Assembly: GCA_021783695.1 (NCBI GenBank)
Contig: JAJXTO010000003.1
Location: forward strand, 57,082-121,081
Direction: 5' to 3'
DNA: 64,000 nucleotides
Source of the DNA: Pseudomonadota bacterium
Lineage (GTDB): Bacteria; Pseudomonadota; Gammaproteobacteria; Burkholderiales; Burkholderiaceae_C
Below, in pieces: positions 7,989 to 15,991 of this stretch (its first letter is position 1; every line of letters begins with the position of its first letter). The notes under the pieces are model-generated. The model searched no databases and had not been told where the DNA came from. It saw only the letters and a program-made list of their open reading frames with translations. Both the position numbers and the translations under genes were made by a program.

Positions 7989-8834
7989 ATGAGAAACCGT
8001 ACAAAAAAAACGGCCATCTTGGCCGGGGTTGCGCTACCCGCCATGTTGTGGGTCGGAGGATTTGCCAACCAGGCAAACGCGGCTTCAGTCACAAGTGAAG
8101 GCAATCAGTATCTTGCCTTGATGAATGAAATGGGCGGGAATCCTGCTGATTTCAATATTGATGATGGCAAAAAATTGTGGACTGAAAAACGCGGTCCCAA
8201 GAATGCCTCAATGGAACAATGTAATCTTGGACTTGGCCCGGGCGTGCTCAAGGGCGCCTATGCTCAATTGCCACGCTATTTCGCGGATACAGGTAAGGTT
8301 CAGGATTTGGAGTCCCGCCTGATTACCTGTATGGAAACTCTTCAGGGTTTTACCGAGCAACAGGCTGAACATGACGCATTCGCAAAGGAAAGCGGTAATG
8401 CAACACCCTTGGTCAACATGGCGATGTACGTTGCCCATGAATCGGACAAGATGAAAATCGCCATTCCGCAAAATGCGCCCGAAGAAAAGCTGGCGTATGA
8501 GAACGGAAAAAAATTATTCTTCTATCGCGGTGGCCCATTCAGCTTTTCCTGCGCAACCTGCCACTCAGAGAAAGACAAGCGCATCAAGATTTCTGCTCTC
8601 CCCGACCTTGTAGATACAGGACCAAAGGGCGCTGCAGTGTCCTATGCGACATGGCCCGCCTATCCGAACTCACAGGGTGTGGCGCGTACGCTTGAGTGGC
8701 GGATGCTGGCTTGCTTCCGTCAACAACGTTTCCCCATGCCGAAAATGACGTCGAATGCTGTGATCGACCTGATAACCTACATGGGTGTGAATTCGAACGG
8801 TGCGACACTGAACACACCGTCGTTCAAGCGCTGA
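7989..8834 (+). CDS. soxA: L-cysteine S-thiosulfotransferase subunit SoxA (single canonical haem motif)
   Basis: The 281-aa periplasmic subunit which, with SoxX, oxidatively couples thiosulfate to the SoxY cysteine. A signal peptide ends near residue 31 (QANA). Only one CXXCH is present (CATCH, 188-192). The N-terminal domain retains C78 and C114 but no haem motif, as in single-haem SoxA proteins where such cysteines form a disulfide. C242 in ACFRQQRFP is the conserved cysteine that carries the persulfide and ligates the active-site haem. ATG 7989 has GAGGAG just upstream and gives the signal peptide. An in-frame ATG at 7923 is rejected because it would run through the terminator hairpin. Confidence 0.94.
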   Translation: MRNRTKKTAILAGVALPAMLWVGGFANQANAASVTSEGNQYLALMNEMGGNPADFNIDDGKKLWTEKRGPKNASMEQCNLGLGPGVLKGAYAQLPRYFADTGKVQDLESRLITCMETLQGFTEQQAEHDAFAKESGNATPLVNMAMYVAHESDKMKIAIPQNAPEEKLAYENGKKLFFYRGGPFSFSCATCHSEKDKRIKISALPDLVDTGPKGAAVSYATWPAYPNSQGVARTLEWRMLACFRQQRFPMPKMTSNAVIDLITYMGVNSNGATLNTPSFKR

Positions 8835-8849
8835 GATCGAGGAGACAAC

Positions 8850-9500
8850 ATGAAAAGAACCACTTTGTTTGTACTCATGACCGCAGCTGCTGGGGTGCTT
8901 GGCGGTTGCGCTGGCATGAACCAATCGGCATCGAGCGGAAGCGATCCTTTTGCGACCGCTTCATTCCAGAGCATTCTGAAAAACGATTTCGTCCCCAAGG
9001 GGCAAGCGAAACTTGATCGTTTGGTTCAGACCAAGCAACAGTACGAATGCTCCAAATATGAATATTTGGGCAAACCCATGCCAGCTGATGTAAGCAAAAA
9101 GCTGGAGTCCGAAGCGATGGCGGGTATAGTCTATCCGAAGGACGGTCAATTCTTGGGTGACTGGAAAGCCGGCCTGAAGATCGCGCAGGACGGCAAAGGT
9201 AAACAATGGAGTGATAACCCAAGTGTGCCGAGTGGCGGGAATTGTCTCGCCTGCCACGAGATGGTGAAGAACGATCCATCGCAAGGCAATATCGGCCCAT
9301 CTCTTGTTGATTACGGAAAACTCCGTGGTAACAGTGAGGCAATCCTGAAGTACACCTGGGGGCGCATCTATGATTCCGCAGCTTACAATGCATGCAGCTG
9401 GATGCCGTCCTTTGGTGCTCATCATATTCTGACGGAGCAGCAGATGAAGGATGTGATGGCCCTGCTGATGGACCCGAAATCTCCTGTTAACGCGAACTGA
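8850..9500 (+). CDS. soxX: Cytochrome SoxX, probable lipoprotein
   Basis: The 216-aa monohaem cytochrome partner of SoxA. Its haem motif is CLACH (132-136) with a probable Met ligand in WMPSFG (M185). C67 and C182 may form a disulfide. The N-terminus MKRTTLFVLMTAAAGVLGGC ends in a lipobox-like LGGC with Cys at residue 20, followed by AGMNQSASSG. This predicts lipid attachment rather than the usual soluble export. The protein is longer than short SoxX forms, mainly through residues 30-125. It starts 16 bp after soxA, with GAGGAG upstream, so SoxA and SoxX are translated from one message. Confidence 0.92.
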   Translation: MKRTTLFVLMTAAAGVLGGCAGMNQSASSGSDPFATASFQSILKNDFVPKGQAKLDRLVQTKQQYECSKYEYLGKPMPADVSKKLESEAMAGIVYPKDGQFLGDWKAGLKIAQDGKGKQWSDNPSVPSGGNCLACHEMVKNDPSQGNIGPSLVDYGKLRGNSEAILKYTWGRIYDSAAYNACSWMPSFGAHHILTEQQMKDVMALLMDPKSPVNAN

Positions 9501-9531
9501 CCATAATAATATTTATTTAGTATGAGTGGCG

Positions 9532-9573
9532 CCCGCCCAATCGCTATTGATTTGGCGGGTTTTTTATTTTTTT
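9532..9573 (+). terminator. Intrinsic terminator between soxX and soxB
   Basis: A 10-bp stem with one mismatch (9532-9541 with 9550-9559) has an eight-base loop and is followed by 14 bases that are T except for one A. It ends 16 bp before the soxB ATG, which leaves no room for a separate downstream promoter. soxB must therefore be expressed by read-through, unless termination is conditional. Confidence 0.8.
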
Positions 9574-9588
9574 GATGAGGATATTTGA

Positions 9589-11328
9589 ATGAGCCTGACC
9601 CGTCGTGAATTTATGGGTGTGCTTGCAGCTGCAGCAGCTACTGGTTTCCCCATGACCCGTGAAGCAACTGCAGCAGAGGTCAAGAGTCTGTATAACCCGC
9701 CAAAGACGGGCAATGTGCATTTTTTGCACATGACGGATAGTCATGCCCATTTACGTCCGGTGTATTTCCGCGAGCCGAATGTCAATATCGGTATCGCCGG
9801 GATGGAGGGGCATCTGCCGCACCTGGTTGGTACGAACTATCTCAAGCGCGTCGGTTTCAAGCCCAATACCCGCGAATCGTATGGCTTTACTTATCTCGAC
9901 TTCGAGCGTGCCGCCAAGCAGTACGGCAAGATGGGCGGCTACGCTCATATTGCGACTCTGGTCAAGCAACTGAAGGCGTCGCGCCCCGGTGCTTTGCTGC
10001 TTGACGGCGGCGACACTTGGCAAGGTACTGCGCTGTCACTGTGGACCAAGGGCCAGGACATGGTTGATGCCCAGTTGAAACTGGGTGTGGACGTGATGAC
10101 CGCACACTGGGAATTCACTTACGGTCAAGACCGCGTCAAGGAAATTGTCAACAAGGATTTCAAGGGCAAGATTGACTTTGTAGCGCAGAACGTCAAGACG
10201 GCTGATTTTGGCGACCCGGTATTCCCGAACTATGTGATGAAGCAGATGAATGGCGTACAGGTCGCCATCATCGGTCAGGCCTTTCCCTACACCCCGATTG
10301 CCAACCCGGGCTATTTGATCCCCGACTGGACCTTTGGCATTGACACAGAGCACATGCAAAAAGTGGTCAAGGAAGTCAAGCAGAAGGGAGCTCAGCTTGT
10401 GGTCGTCATCTCCCACAACGGGATGGACGTGGACCGCAAGATGGCCAGTCTGGTGGAAGGGATTGATTGCATCTTCGGTGGCCACACACACGATGGCGAG
10501 GCTGTCGCGGTGGAGGTTCGCCGCCCATCGGGAGGCATGACCCTCGTCACCAACGCAGGCTCGCATGGCAAGTTCATGGGTGTCATGGATTTCGATGTTC
10601 GCGGTGGCAAGATGGTGGGCTACAAATACAAACTGCTGCCGGTCTTTTCCGAGTTGCTGCCTGCTGATCCGGAGATGGAGGCACTCATCACCAAAGTGCG
10701 CGCTCCGTATGAGAGCAAGCTCACAGAAGTTCTTGCGCACACGGAAGGTGTGCTGTATCGCCGTGGCAATTTCAACGGCACTTGGGATCAATTGGTCGTG
10801 GATGCGATGCTGGCGGTGCGTGGTGGCGATCTGGCATTCTCCCCTGGCTTCCGCTGGGGTGGCAGTCTCCTGCCTGGGGCGCCGATCACTCGTGAGGACA
10901 TGATGACGCAGCTCGCCATCACTTATCCGTATTGCACCTTGTCTGAAATGACGGGCGAGACGGTCAAGGGCGTGATGGAAGACGTTTGCGACAATCTGTT
11001 CAATCCCGATCCGTACTACCAGCAAGGCGGGGACATGGTGCGCGTGGGCGCTCTGGAGTACACCTGCGCGCCCAAGGAAAAGATTGGAAACCGCATTCAG
11101 GACATGCGCCTGGGCGGCAAGCCGATTGATCCGAAGAAAACTTACAAGGTGGCTGGATGGGCACCGGTGCAGCAAGCCAGCGCCACGCCGGATAACCCGC
11201 CAATCTGGGATATCGTCGAGGAATATCTCAAGCACAACAAGGTCATCAAGCCCTTGAAGGTCAACGAGCCCAAGCTCATTGGTGTCAAGGGCAACCCCGG
11301 CTTGGCAAACTACAGCAAGATGTTCTGA
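9589..11328 (+). CDS. soxB: Thiosulfohydrolase SoxB
   Basis: A 579-aa dimanganese hydrolase that releases sulfate from SoxY-bound thiosulfonate. A Tat-like N-terminus is present (TRREFMGVLAAAAATG, cleavage near ATA at about 28). The metallophosphoesterase-like metal ligands are D50 and H52 in MTDSHAH, GGDTWQG near 140-146, ISHNGMD near 270 and FGGHTHDGE near 298-306. The C-terminal 5'-nucleotidase-type domain carries the substrate site. It ends the sox cluster and is followed by a clean terminator. The ribosome site is weak (TGAGGA). Confidence 0.96.
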   Translation: MSLTRREFMGVLAAAAATGFPMTREATAAEVKSLYNPPKTGNVHFLHMTDSHAHLRPVYFREPNVNIGIAGMEGHLPHLVGTNYLKRVGFKPNTRESYGFTYLDFERAAKQYGKMGGYAHIATLVKQLKASRPGALLLDGGDTWQGTALSLWTKGQDMVDAQLKLGVDVMTAHWEFTYGQDRVKEIVNKDFKGKIDFVAQNVKTADFGDPVFPNYVMKQMNGVQVAIIGQAFPYTPIANPGYLIPDWTFGIDTEHMQKVVKEVKQKGAQLVVVISHNGMDVDRKMASLVEGIDCIFGGHTHDGEAVAVEVRRPSGGMTLVTNAGSHGKFMGVMDFDVRGGKMVGYKYKLLPVFSELLPADPEMEALITKVRAPYESKLTEVLAHTEGVLYRRGNFNGTWDQLVVDAMLAVRGGDLAFSPGFRWGGSLLPGAPITREDMMTQLAITYPYCTLSEMTGETVKGVMEDVCDNLFNPDPYYQQGGDMVRVGALEYTCAPKEKIGNRIQDMRLGGKPIDPKKTYKVAGWAPVQQASATPDNPPIWDIVEEYLKHNKVIKPLKVNEPKLIGVKGNPGLANYSKMF

Positions 11329-11356
11329 TTGCTGATCTTTTGTCCTCCTTGCCAAC

Positions 11357-11385
11357 GGCCCGCTTTTTTGCGGGCTGTTTGTTTT
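11357..11385 (+). terminator. Intrinsic terminator after soxB
   Basis: A stem of seven pairs (GGCCCGC/GCGGGCT, one G-T) with a six-T loop is followed by TGTTTGTTTT. It lies 28 bp past the soxB stop and closes the sox transcription unit. Confidence 0.8.
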
Positions 11386-11507
11386 AAGCATGCCCAAATC
11401 ACGAATGCAGTTGCGACTTGAAGAGGTTTTCTCAAGTTTCTGATCTTGCTACTTATTCTGGCATTTGATAGGCTGGACGCCGTTCTTCGTTTTGAGTTTT
11501 CGCCGAT

Positions 11508-12860
11508 ATGCGCTCGCCCTTTTTTCATTCGCTGTTTCGCCTGCAGGGGCTGCTGCTTGTCGCGGTTTTTGTTGTGACTCTGGGCAGTATGCCCGCTTTT
11601 GCCGCCGTCAACAAAGAACTCAAGCGGGAAGTCACCAAACAGCAGGCTATAAAAAAACGGACTTTGAAACAGCTGAGAGAGGCACGTCAGCGCAAAGTAG
11701 AAAAGCCGATAGCGACAGCGCGACTGACTCAAAAAGACGTTTCGAAGTCGGGGGGCAAAAGAAAATCAGTGCGCGTCGTACAACATGAGCGCGTCAGGCA
11801 AGGGCGAGTGGTTGCGAAGTCGCGTGTGAACTTGCGCGTGACTGCGACTTTGGCGGGAAAAGCGAAAGCATCCAACTCTGTCGGATCGCGTCGTCCCGAT
11901 CCGCTGGTTCTGAAGACAGCACTCGTTTCTGACGCGGCGTCCTCGGTGGTGCGCGCGACTGACAAATTGCAGGTTTCAGCCGCATCCACTGCGGCAAACG
12001 ATGATCCCCTGTCGCTGCGCTCCGGTTCTGCCTTGGTGGTCGATGAGGGCACAGGTCGGATCCTCCTGAGCAAAAATGCGGACACAGCACGCCCCATTGC
12101 CTCTCTCACAAAGCTGATGACTGCGGCTGTGATTCTTGATGCGCACCAGCCCATGGATCAGGTCATCGAGATCACCGATGCGGACATTGACACGCTGAAA
12201 TGGAGCGCGTCGCGTCTGCGCCCGGGAACGAAACTCACCCGGGAAGAACTGCTCAAGCTGGCCCTCATGTCATCCGAGAACAGGGCTGCGCATGCGCTGG
12301 CGAGAAATTACCCTGGCGGTTTGGCCGCCTTCATTCCGGCCATGAATGCCAAGGCGCATGCGCTGGGCATGAATTTCACGCGCTACGTCGAGCCGACCGG
12401 TTTGTCGCCGCAGAACGAGTCGACAGCGCATGATCTTGCCCTGCTGGTCAAGGCTGCCTACCACTACCCCCTGATCCGAGAATTTTCAACCCACCCGGAA
12501 AGCGAGGTGGATGTCGGGTCGCGCACGCTGCAGTTCCGCAACACCGATCATCTGGTGTTCAATCGCGGTTGGGATATCCTGCTGCAAAAAACCGGCTATA
12601 TCAACGAAGCTGGGCATTGCCTGGTTTTACAGACCAAGTTTGAGGGGCGCAGGGTGATTGTGGTCTTGCTCGATGCTTGGGGAAAATACTCGCATTTTGG
12701 CGATGCACAGCGTATTCGCACCTGGCTGGAGGCCAGAGGGTTCAATGCCTTGCATGATCCTGCCCCAACGATTGGAGAAGCTGCAGCGCTTCCGGCCGCA
12801 CAACCAGGATTGGTGCGGACCGCCCTTGTGGAAAAAGCGCCCGCAGCGATTGGCGAGTGA
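11508..12860 (+). CDS. pbpG: D-alanyl-D-alanine endopeptidase, PBP7/8 type, with long basic N-terminal extension
   Basis: A 450-aa low-molecular-weight penicillin-binding protein (peptidase family S11) that cleaves cross-links in murein. Residues 1-32 form a signal peptide ending AFA. The catalytic motifs are SLTK near residue 199, SEN near 256 and KTG near 361. Between the signal and the enzyme lies about 130 residues of Lys/Arg-rich low-complexity sequence, for example REVTKQQAIKKRTLKQLREA, which could bind the polyanionic wall or membrane. It is a single gene between the sox terminator and a convergent IclR gene. The endopeptidase assignment over carboxypeptidase rests on overall resemblance to PbpG. 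Confidence 0.9.
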   Translation: MRSPFFHSLFRLQGLLLVAVFVVTLGSMPAFAAVNKELKREVTKQQAIKKRTLKQLREARQRKVEKPIATARLTQKDVSKSGGKRKSVRVVQHERVRQGRVVAKSRVNLRVTATLAGKAKASNSVGSRRPDPLVLKTALVSDAASSVVRATDKLQVSAASTAANDDPLSLRSGSALVVDEGTGRILLSKNADTARPIASLTKLMTAAVILDAHQPMDQVIEITDADIDTLKWSASRLRPGTKLTREELLKLALMSSENRAAHALARNYPGGLAAFIPAMNAKAHALGMNFTRYVEPTGLSPQNESTAHDLALLVKAAYHYPLIREFSTHPESEVDVGSRTLQFRNTDHLVFNRGWDILLQKTGYINEAGHCLVLQTKFEGRRVIVVLLDAWGKYSHFGDAQRIRTWLEARGFNALHDPAPTIGEAAALPAAQPGLVRTALVEKAPAAIGE

Positions 12861-12901
12861 ACCTGGCCGCGTTGACGGCTGAAGTGCATTCAGTGCATAC
12901 G

Positions 12902-13708
12902 CTAACGGCGTGACCCTCGATAACCCAGCGCTGCAGAGATACGCTGGGCGGTCGATTGCACTTTGTCCAGCCAATCTTCCATCAGCCGATCCGCCGGAGC
13001 CGAGAGTGAAAGTCCGGCGATCAACTCGCCTGCGTCGTTGTAAATGCCCGCAGCCATGCAGCGCACGCCGAGTTCGAGTTCCTCATTGTCGCGCGCAAAA
13101 CCTTCTTGGCGAACCTTTCCGAGCTCGCGTTCGAGTTGCTGTGGATTGGTGATACTGTTGCGTGTCTGTCCCGCCAGCCCCGTGCGCAGGCTGTAGGCCT
13201 TGACGCGGGGCGAGTCGTCGGCCGCGAGGAACAGCTTGCCCACGGATGTCAGATGCAGAGGTGCGCGTCCGCCAACGGAACGAACGACCTGCATGCCGGA
13301 ATGCTCGCTGTAGGTGCGTTCGATATAGACAATCTCGTCACCTTGACGCACGCTGAGATTGACCGGCTGATGGGTGAGCCGGTGAAGGTCTCGCATGGGG
13401 CCGAGCGCCGCATCTCGCACGCTCAGGCGTGCTTTCACCAGATTGCCGTATTCGAGCAGGCGCATGCCTAGACGGTAAGTGCCGGCATCGACCCGTTCCA
13501 CAAGATGCCCCACCACGAGATCGTTGAGAATACGGTGCGCGGTGGAGGGATGCAGTCCGGTGGCGCCGCCGATATCCTTGAGCTGCATCGGATCGGGATT
13601 TCGCGCCAGGACATCGAGCACAGCGAAAGCACGTCCGAGCACCTGGATGGTCGGTTCAACAGCCTGGGCAACCGGCTCAGATGGTTTGCGGGTTGAAGAA
13701 TGATGCAT
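12902..13708 (-). CDS. IclR-family transcriptional regulator, divergent from lutAB
   Basis: A 268-aa regulator with an N-terminal winged helix (residues about 25-85, recognition motif GLHPSTAHRILNDLV) and a C-terminal IclR effector domain (GGRAPLHLTSVGKLFLA, LELGVRCMAAGIYND). ATG 13708 is chosen since the reading upstream is not IclR-like. It is transcribed away from lutA across a 120-bp gap with an 8-bp inverted repeat, so it probably controls lactate utilisation and its own gene. The effector, perhaps lactate or pyruvate, is a guess from context. Confidence 0.9.
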   Translation of the reverse strand: MHHSSTRKPSEPVAQAVEPTIQVLGRAFAVLDVLARNPDPMQLKDIGGATGLHPSTAHRILNDLVVGHLVERVDAGTYRLGMRLLEYGNLVKARLSVRDAALGPMRDLHRLTHQPVNLSVRQGDEIVYIERTYSEHSGMQVVRSVGGRAPLHLTSVGKLFLAADDSPRVKAYSLRTGLAGQTRNSITNPQQLERELGKVRQEGFARDNEELELGVRCMAAGIYNDAGELIAGLSLSAPADRLMEDWLDKVQSTAQRISAALGYRGSRR

Positions 13709-13732
13709 TGCAGAAATTTTATAGTCCGGAAT

Positions 13733-13757
13733 GCGTTTTTGCCTATCGGAAAAACGC
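13733..13757. promoter_or_regulatory. Inverted repeat in the IclR-lutA divergent region, candidate operator
   Basis: GCGTTTTT and AAAAACGC form a perfect 8-bp inverted repeat with a nine-base spacer, 25 bp from the regulator start and about 70 bp before lutA. A dimeric regulator divergent from its target typically binds such a site, and IclR proteins favour similar A/T-cored palindromes. Confidence 0.5.
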
Positions 13758-13828
13758 GGAACTGAAAATGGCAACAGACTGCGATCCCTCGTCAGCAAAC
13801 CACAAGCCGGCCGGTTGATAATGAGCAC

Positions 13829-14560
13829 ATGAAAAAACGTGTGGGACTCTTCATCACCTGTCTGGCCGATGTGATGCGGCCCGGCATTCCGATGGCAGCG
13901 GTGGAGTTGCTGGAAGCTGCGCACTTTGAAGTGCATGTGCCCATGGCGCAAACCTGCTGTGGCCAGCCGGCCTACAACTCAGGCGATCGCCGCACGACAT
14001 TGGCGCTGGCCGAAAAATTTCTCGATGAATTCGAGATGTTCGACTACACAGTGGCCCCATCCGGCTCGTGCATGGGCACTATCAAAACCCACTATCCGGA
14101 CGTGCTCAAGGATCAACCCGATCTGTTGCGCCGTTTTGCCGCCATTCAGCAGCGCCTGTATGAACTGACCGATTTTCTGGTGAGCGTGGCGGGCATCAGC
14201 CAGGTTCCCGGTCAGTTCGAGGGCGAGGTGACCTATCACGACTCCTGCTCGGGCTTGCGCGAACTGGGCATCAAACAACAGCCACGTCAGTTGCTGTCCC
14301 TCGTGCCGGGGCTGAGCCTTTGCGAAATGGAGCAATGCGAGCAGTGCTGCGGATTTGGCGGCACGTTCGCGGTCAAATACGGCAATATCTCAGCCGCCAT
14401 TGCCGACGACAAATGCGCCAATATCCAGGCGACAAAGGCACGTGCCGTGGTGCTCGGCGATCTAGGCTGCATGTTGCAGATCGAGGGGCGGCTGCGACGG
14501 CAGGGTGACAACACGACACAGGTGCTGCACATTGCCGAAGTCCTGACCGGAAAGCACTGA
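13829..14560 (+). CDS. lutA: Lactate utilisation protein A, cysteine-rich Fe-S oxidoreductase
   Basis: A 243-aa protein with two CCG (cysteine-rich) domains, related to the E. coli YkgE and B. subtilis LutA subunits of L-lactate oxidation. The first domain has TCCGQPAYN (C43, C44), C81 and others. The second has C140, C170 and EQCCGFGG (C173, C174). These domains bind iron-sulfur or hetero-disulfide-type clusters. lutB starts two bases after the stop. The start codon overlaps a four-codon frame ATGAGCACATGA at 13821-13832, which may be chance. No typical ribosome site is visible. Confidence 0.92.
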   Translation: MKKRVGLFITCLADVMRPGIPMAAVELLEAAHFEVHVPMAQTCCGQPAYNSGDRRTTLALAEKFLDEFEMFDYTVAPSGSCMGTIKTHYPDVLKDQPDLLRRFAAIQQRLYELTDFLVSVAGISQVPGQFEGEVTYHDSCSGLRELGIKQQPRQLLSLVPGLSLCEMEQCEQCCGFGGTFAVKYGNISAAIADDKCANIQATKARAVVLGDLGCMLQIEGRLRRQGDNTTQVLHIAEVLTGKH

Positions 14561-14562
14561 CC

Positions 14563-15984
14563 ATGCAATCGCAATCCATGCAGTTCAAGGCGCGCGCCGG
14601 GCAAAAACTTGCCGATCAGCGCCTCCAGCAAAACCTTAAAAAGCTGTCCACCAAATTTGTCACAGGGCGGGCTGCCGCCATTGCTGCTCTCGACGGATTT
14701 GAAAACATTCGGGACGCGGCGGTGAGCCGTCGCAACCTGGCGCTGAACACCCTGGATGTCTGGCTGGAACGGTTTGAAGCCGAGGCGCAGCGCCGCGGCA
14801 CGACGGTGCTCTGGGCTCAAACCCCGCAGGAAGCAGCCGATCTGGTGGTGGCGATCGCGCGCCGCCATGATTGCAAGCAGGCGATCAAATCCAAGTCCAT
14901 GGTTTCGGAGGAAATGGGATTGAATGCGGCGCTCGAGGCGGCGGCGGTGCAGGTCACCGAAACCGATCTGGGCGAATACATCCTGCAGATCAACGGCAAC
15001 GAGCCGCCATCGCACATCATTGCCCCAGTGGTGCACAAGGACAAGGAGGAAATTGCCGATCTGTTTGCCAAAGTACACCACACCGCGCGCAAGACCGATA
15101 TTCCTCAGATGACCCGCGAAGCGCGCGAGGTCCTGCGGGCCAAATTTCTGGCTGCGGACATTGGGATCACTGGCGGTAACTTCGTGGTGGCCGAGACCGG
15201 CTCCGTCGCCCTGGTGACCAACGAAGGCAATGAGGGGATGTGCACCATTCTGCCGCGGGTGCATGTGGCGGTGACGGGGATCGAGAAGGTGTTGCCTACG
15301 CTCGAAGATCTGGCTGCGGTGATGCGGCTGTTGCCGCGCTCGGCCACAGGGCAGGCCATCAGCAATTATTTTTCCGTGCTGACCGGCCCGCGCCGCCCCG
15401 GCGATCTCGACGGCCCGGAGCACATGTATGTGGTGCTGCTCGATGGGGGACGAACCAGCCTGGTGGGCGGGGCATTTTCCGAGATGCTGCGCTGTATTCG
15501 CTGTGGTGCCTGCATGAACCATTGCCCGGTTTATCAGAAGATTGGCGGGCATACCTATGGCTGGGTCTATCCGGGGCCGATGGGCTCGGTGCTGACTCCG
15601 AGCTATCAGGGACTGGAGAGCACCCTGGATCTGCCGCAGGCCGCCACATTGTGCGGACAATGCCAAGTGGTCTGTCCGATGAAAATTCCGCTGCCCGATC
15701 TGCTGCGCAATCTGCGCACACAACAGTTCGAGCGTGACATGCGGCCAAGTATGGAGCGCTGGGCGCTGCGCCTGTGGAGCTATGCGGCGCGGAATCCCTG
15801 GCTGTACCGGCCGGGGGCGAAAATGGCGTCACGATTGCTGCGCTTGTTGGGCGGTGAACGCAAGCGCCTGCACCACCTTGCCGGGGCCAGAGGCTGGACG
15901 GCCTCTCGCGATCTGCCCGTGCCGACGCAGGCCACTTTCAAACAGCAGTTCGCACAGCGGATCAAGTCCAGTCTGACGCGTTGA
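14563..15984 (+). CDS. lutB: Lactate utilisation protein B, Fe-S electron transfer subunit
   Basis: A 473-aa protein of the LutB/YkgF family. An N-terminal LUD domain (about residues 60-300) is followed by a ferredoxin-like pair of [4Fe-4S] sites: CIRCGACMNHCP near 310-321 and CGQCQVVCP near 363-371. A C-terminal tail of about 90 residues is Arg-rich. It acts with LutA to oxidise lactate to pyruvate and pass electrons to the respiratory chain. The third gene of the usual operon, lutC, is not present: the next gene is bpt on the other strand, ending eight bases away. Confidence 0.92.
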   Translation: MQSQSMQFKARAGQKLADQRLQQNLKKLSTKFVTGRAAAIAALDGFENIRDAAVSRRNLALNTLDVWLERFEAEAQRRGTTVLWAQTPQEAADLVVAIARRHDCKQAIKSKSMVSEEMGLNAALEAAAVQVTETDLGEYILQINGNEPPSHIIAPVVHKDKEEIADLFAKVHHTARKTDIPQMTREAREVLRAKFLAADIGITGGNFVVAETGSVALVTNEGNEGMCTILPRVHVAVTGIEKVLPTLEDLAAVMRLLPRSATGQAISNYFSVLTGPRRPGDLDGPEHMYVVLLDGGRTSLVGGAFSEMLRCIRCGACMNHCPVYQKIGGHTYGWVYPGPMGSVLTPSYQGLESTLDLPQAATLCGQCQVVCPMKIPLPDLLRNLRTQQFERDMRPSMERWALRLWSYAARNPWLYRPGAKMASRLLRLLGGERKRLHHLAGARGWTASRDLPVPTQATFKQQFAQRIKSSLTR

Positions 15985-15991
15985 GAGCAAA

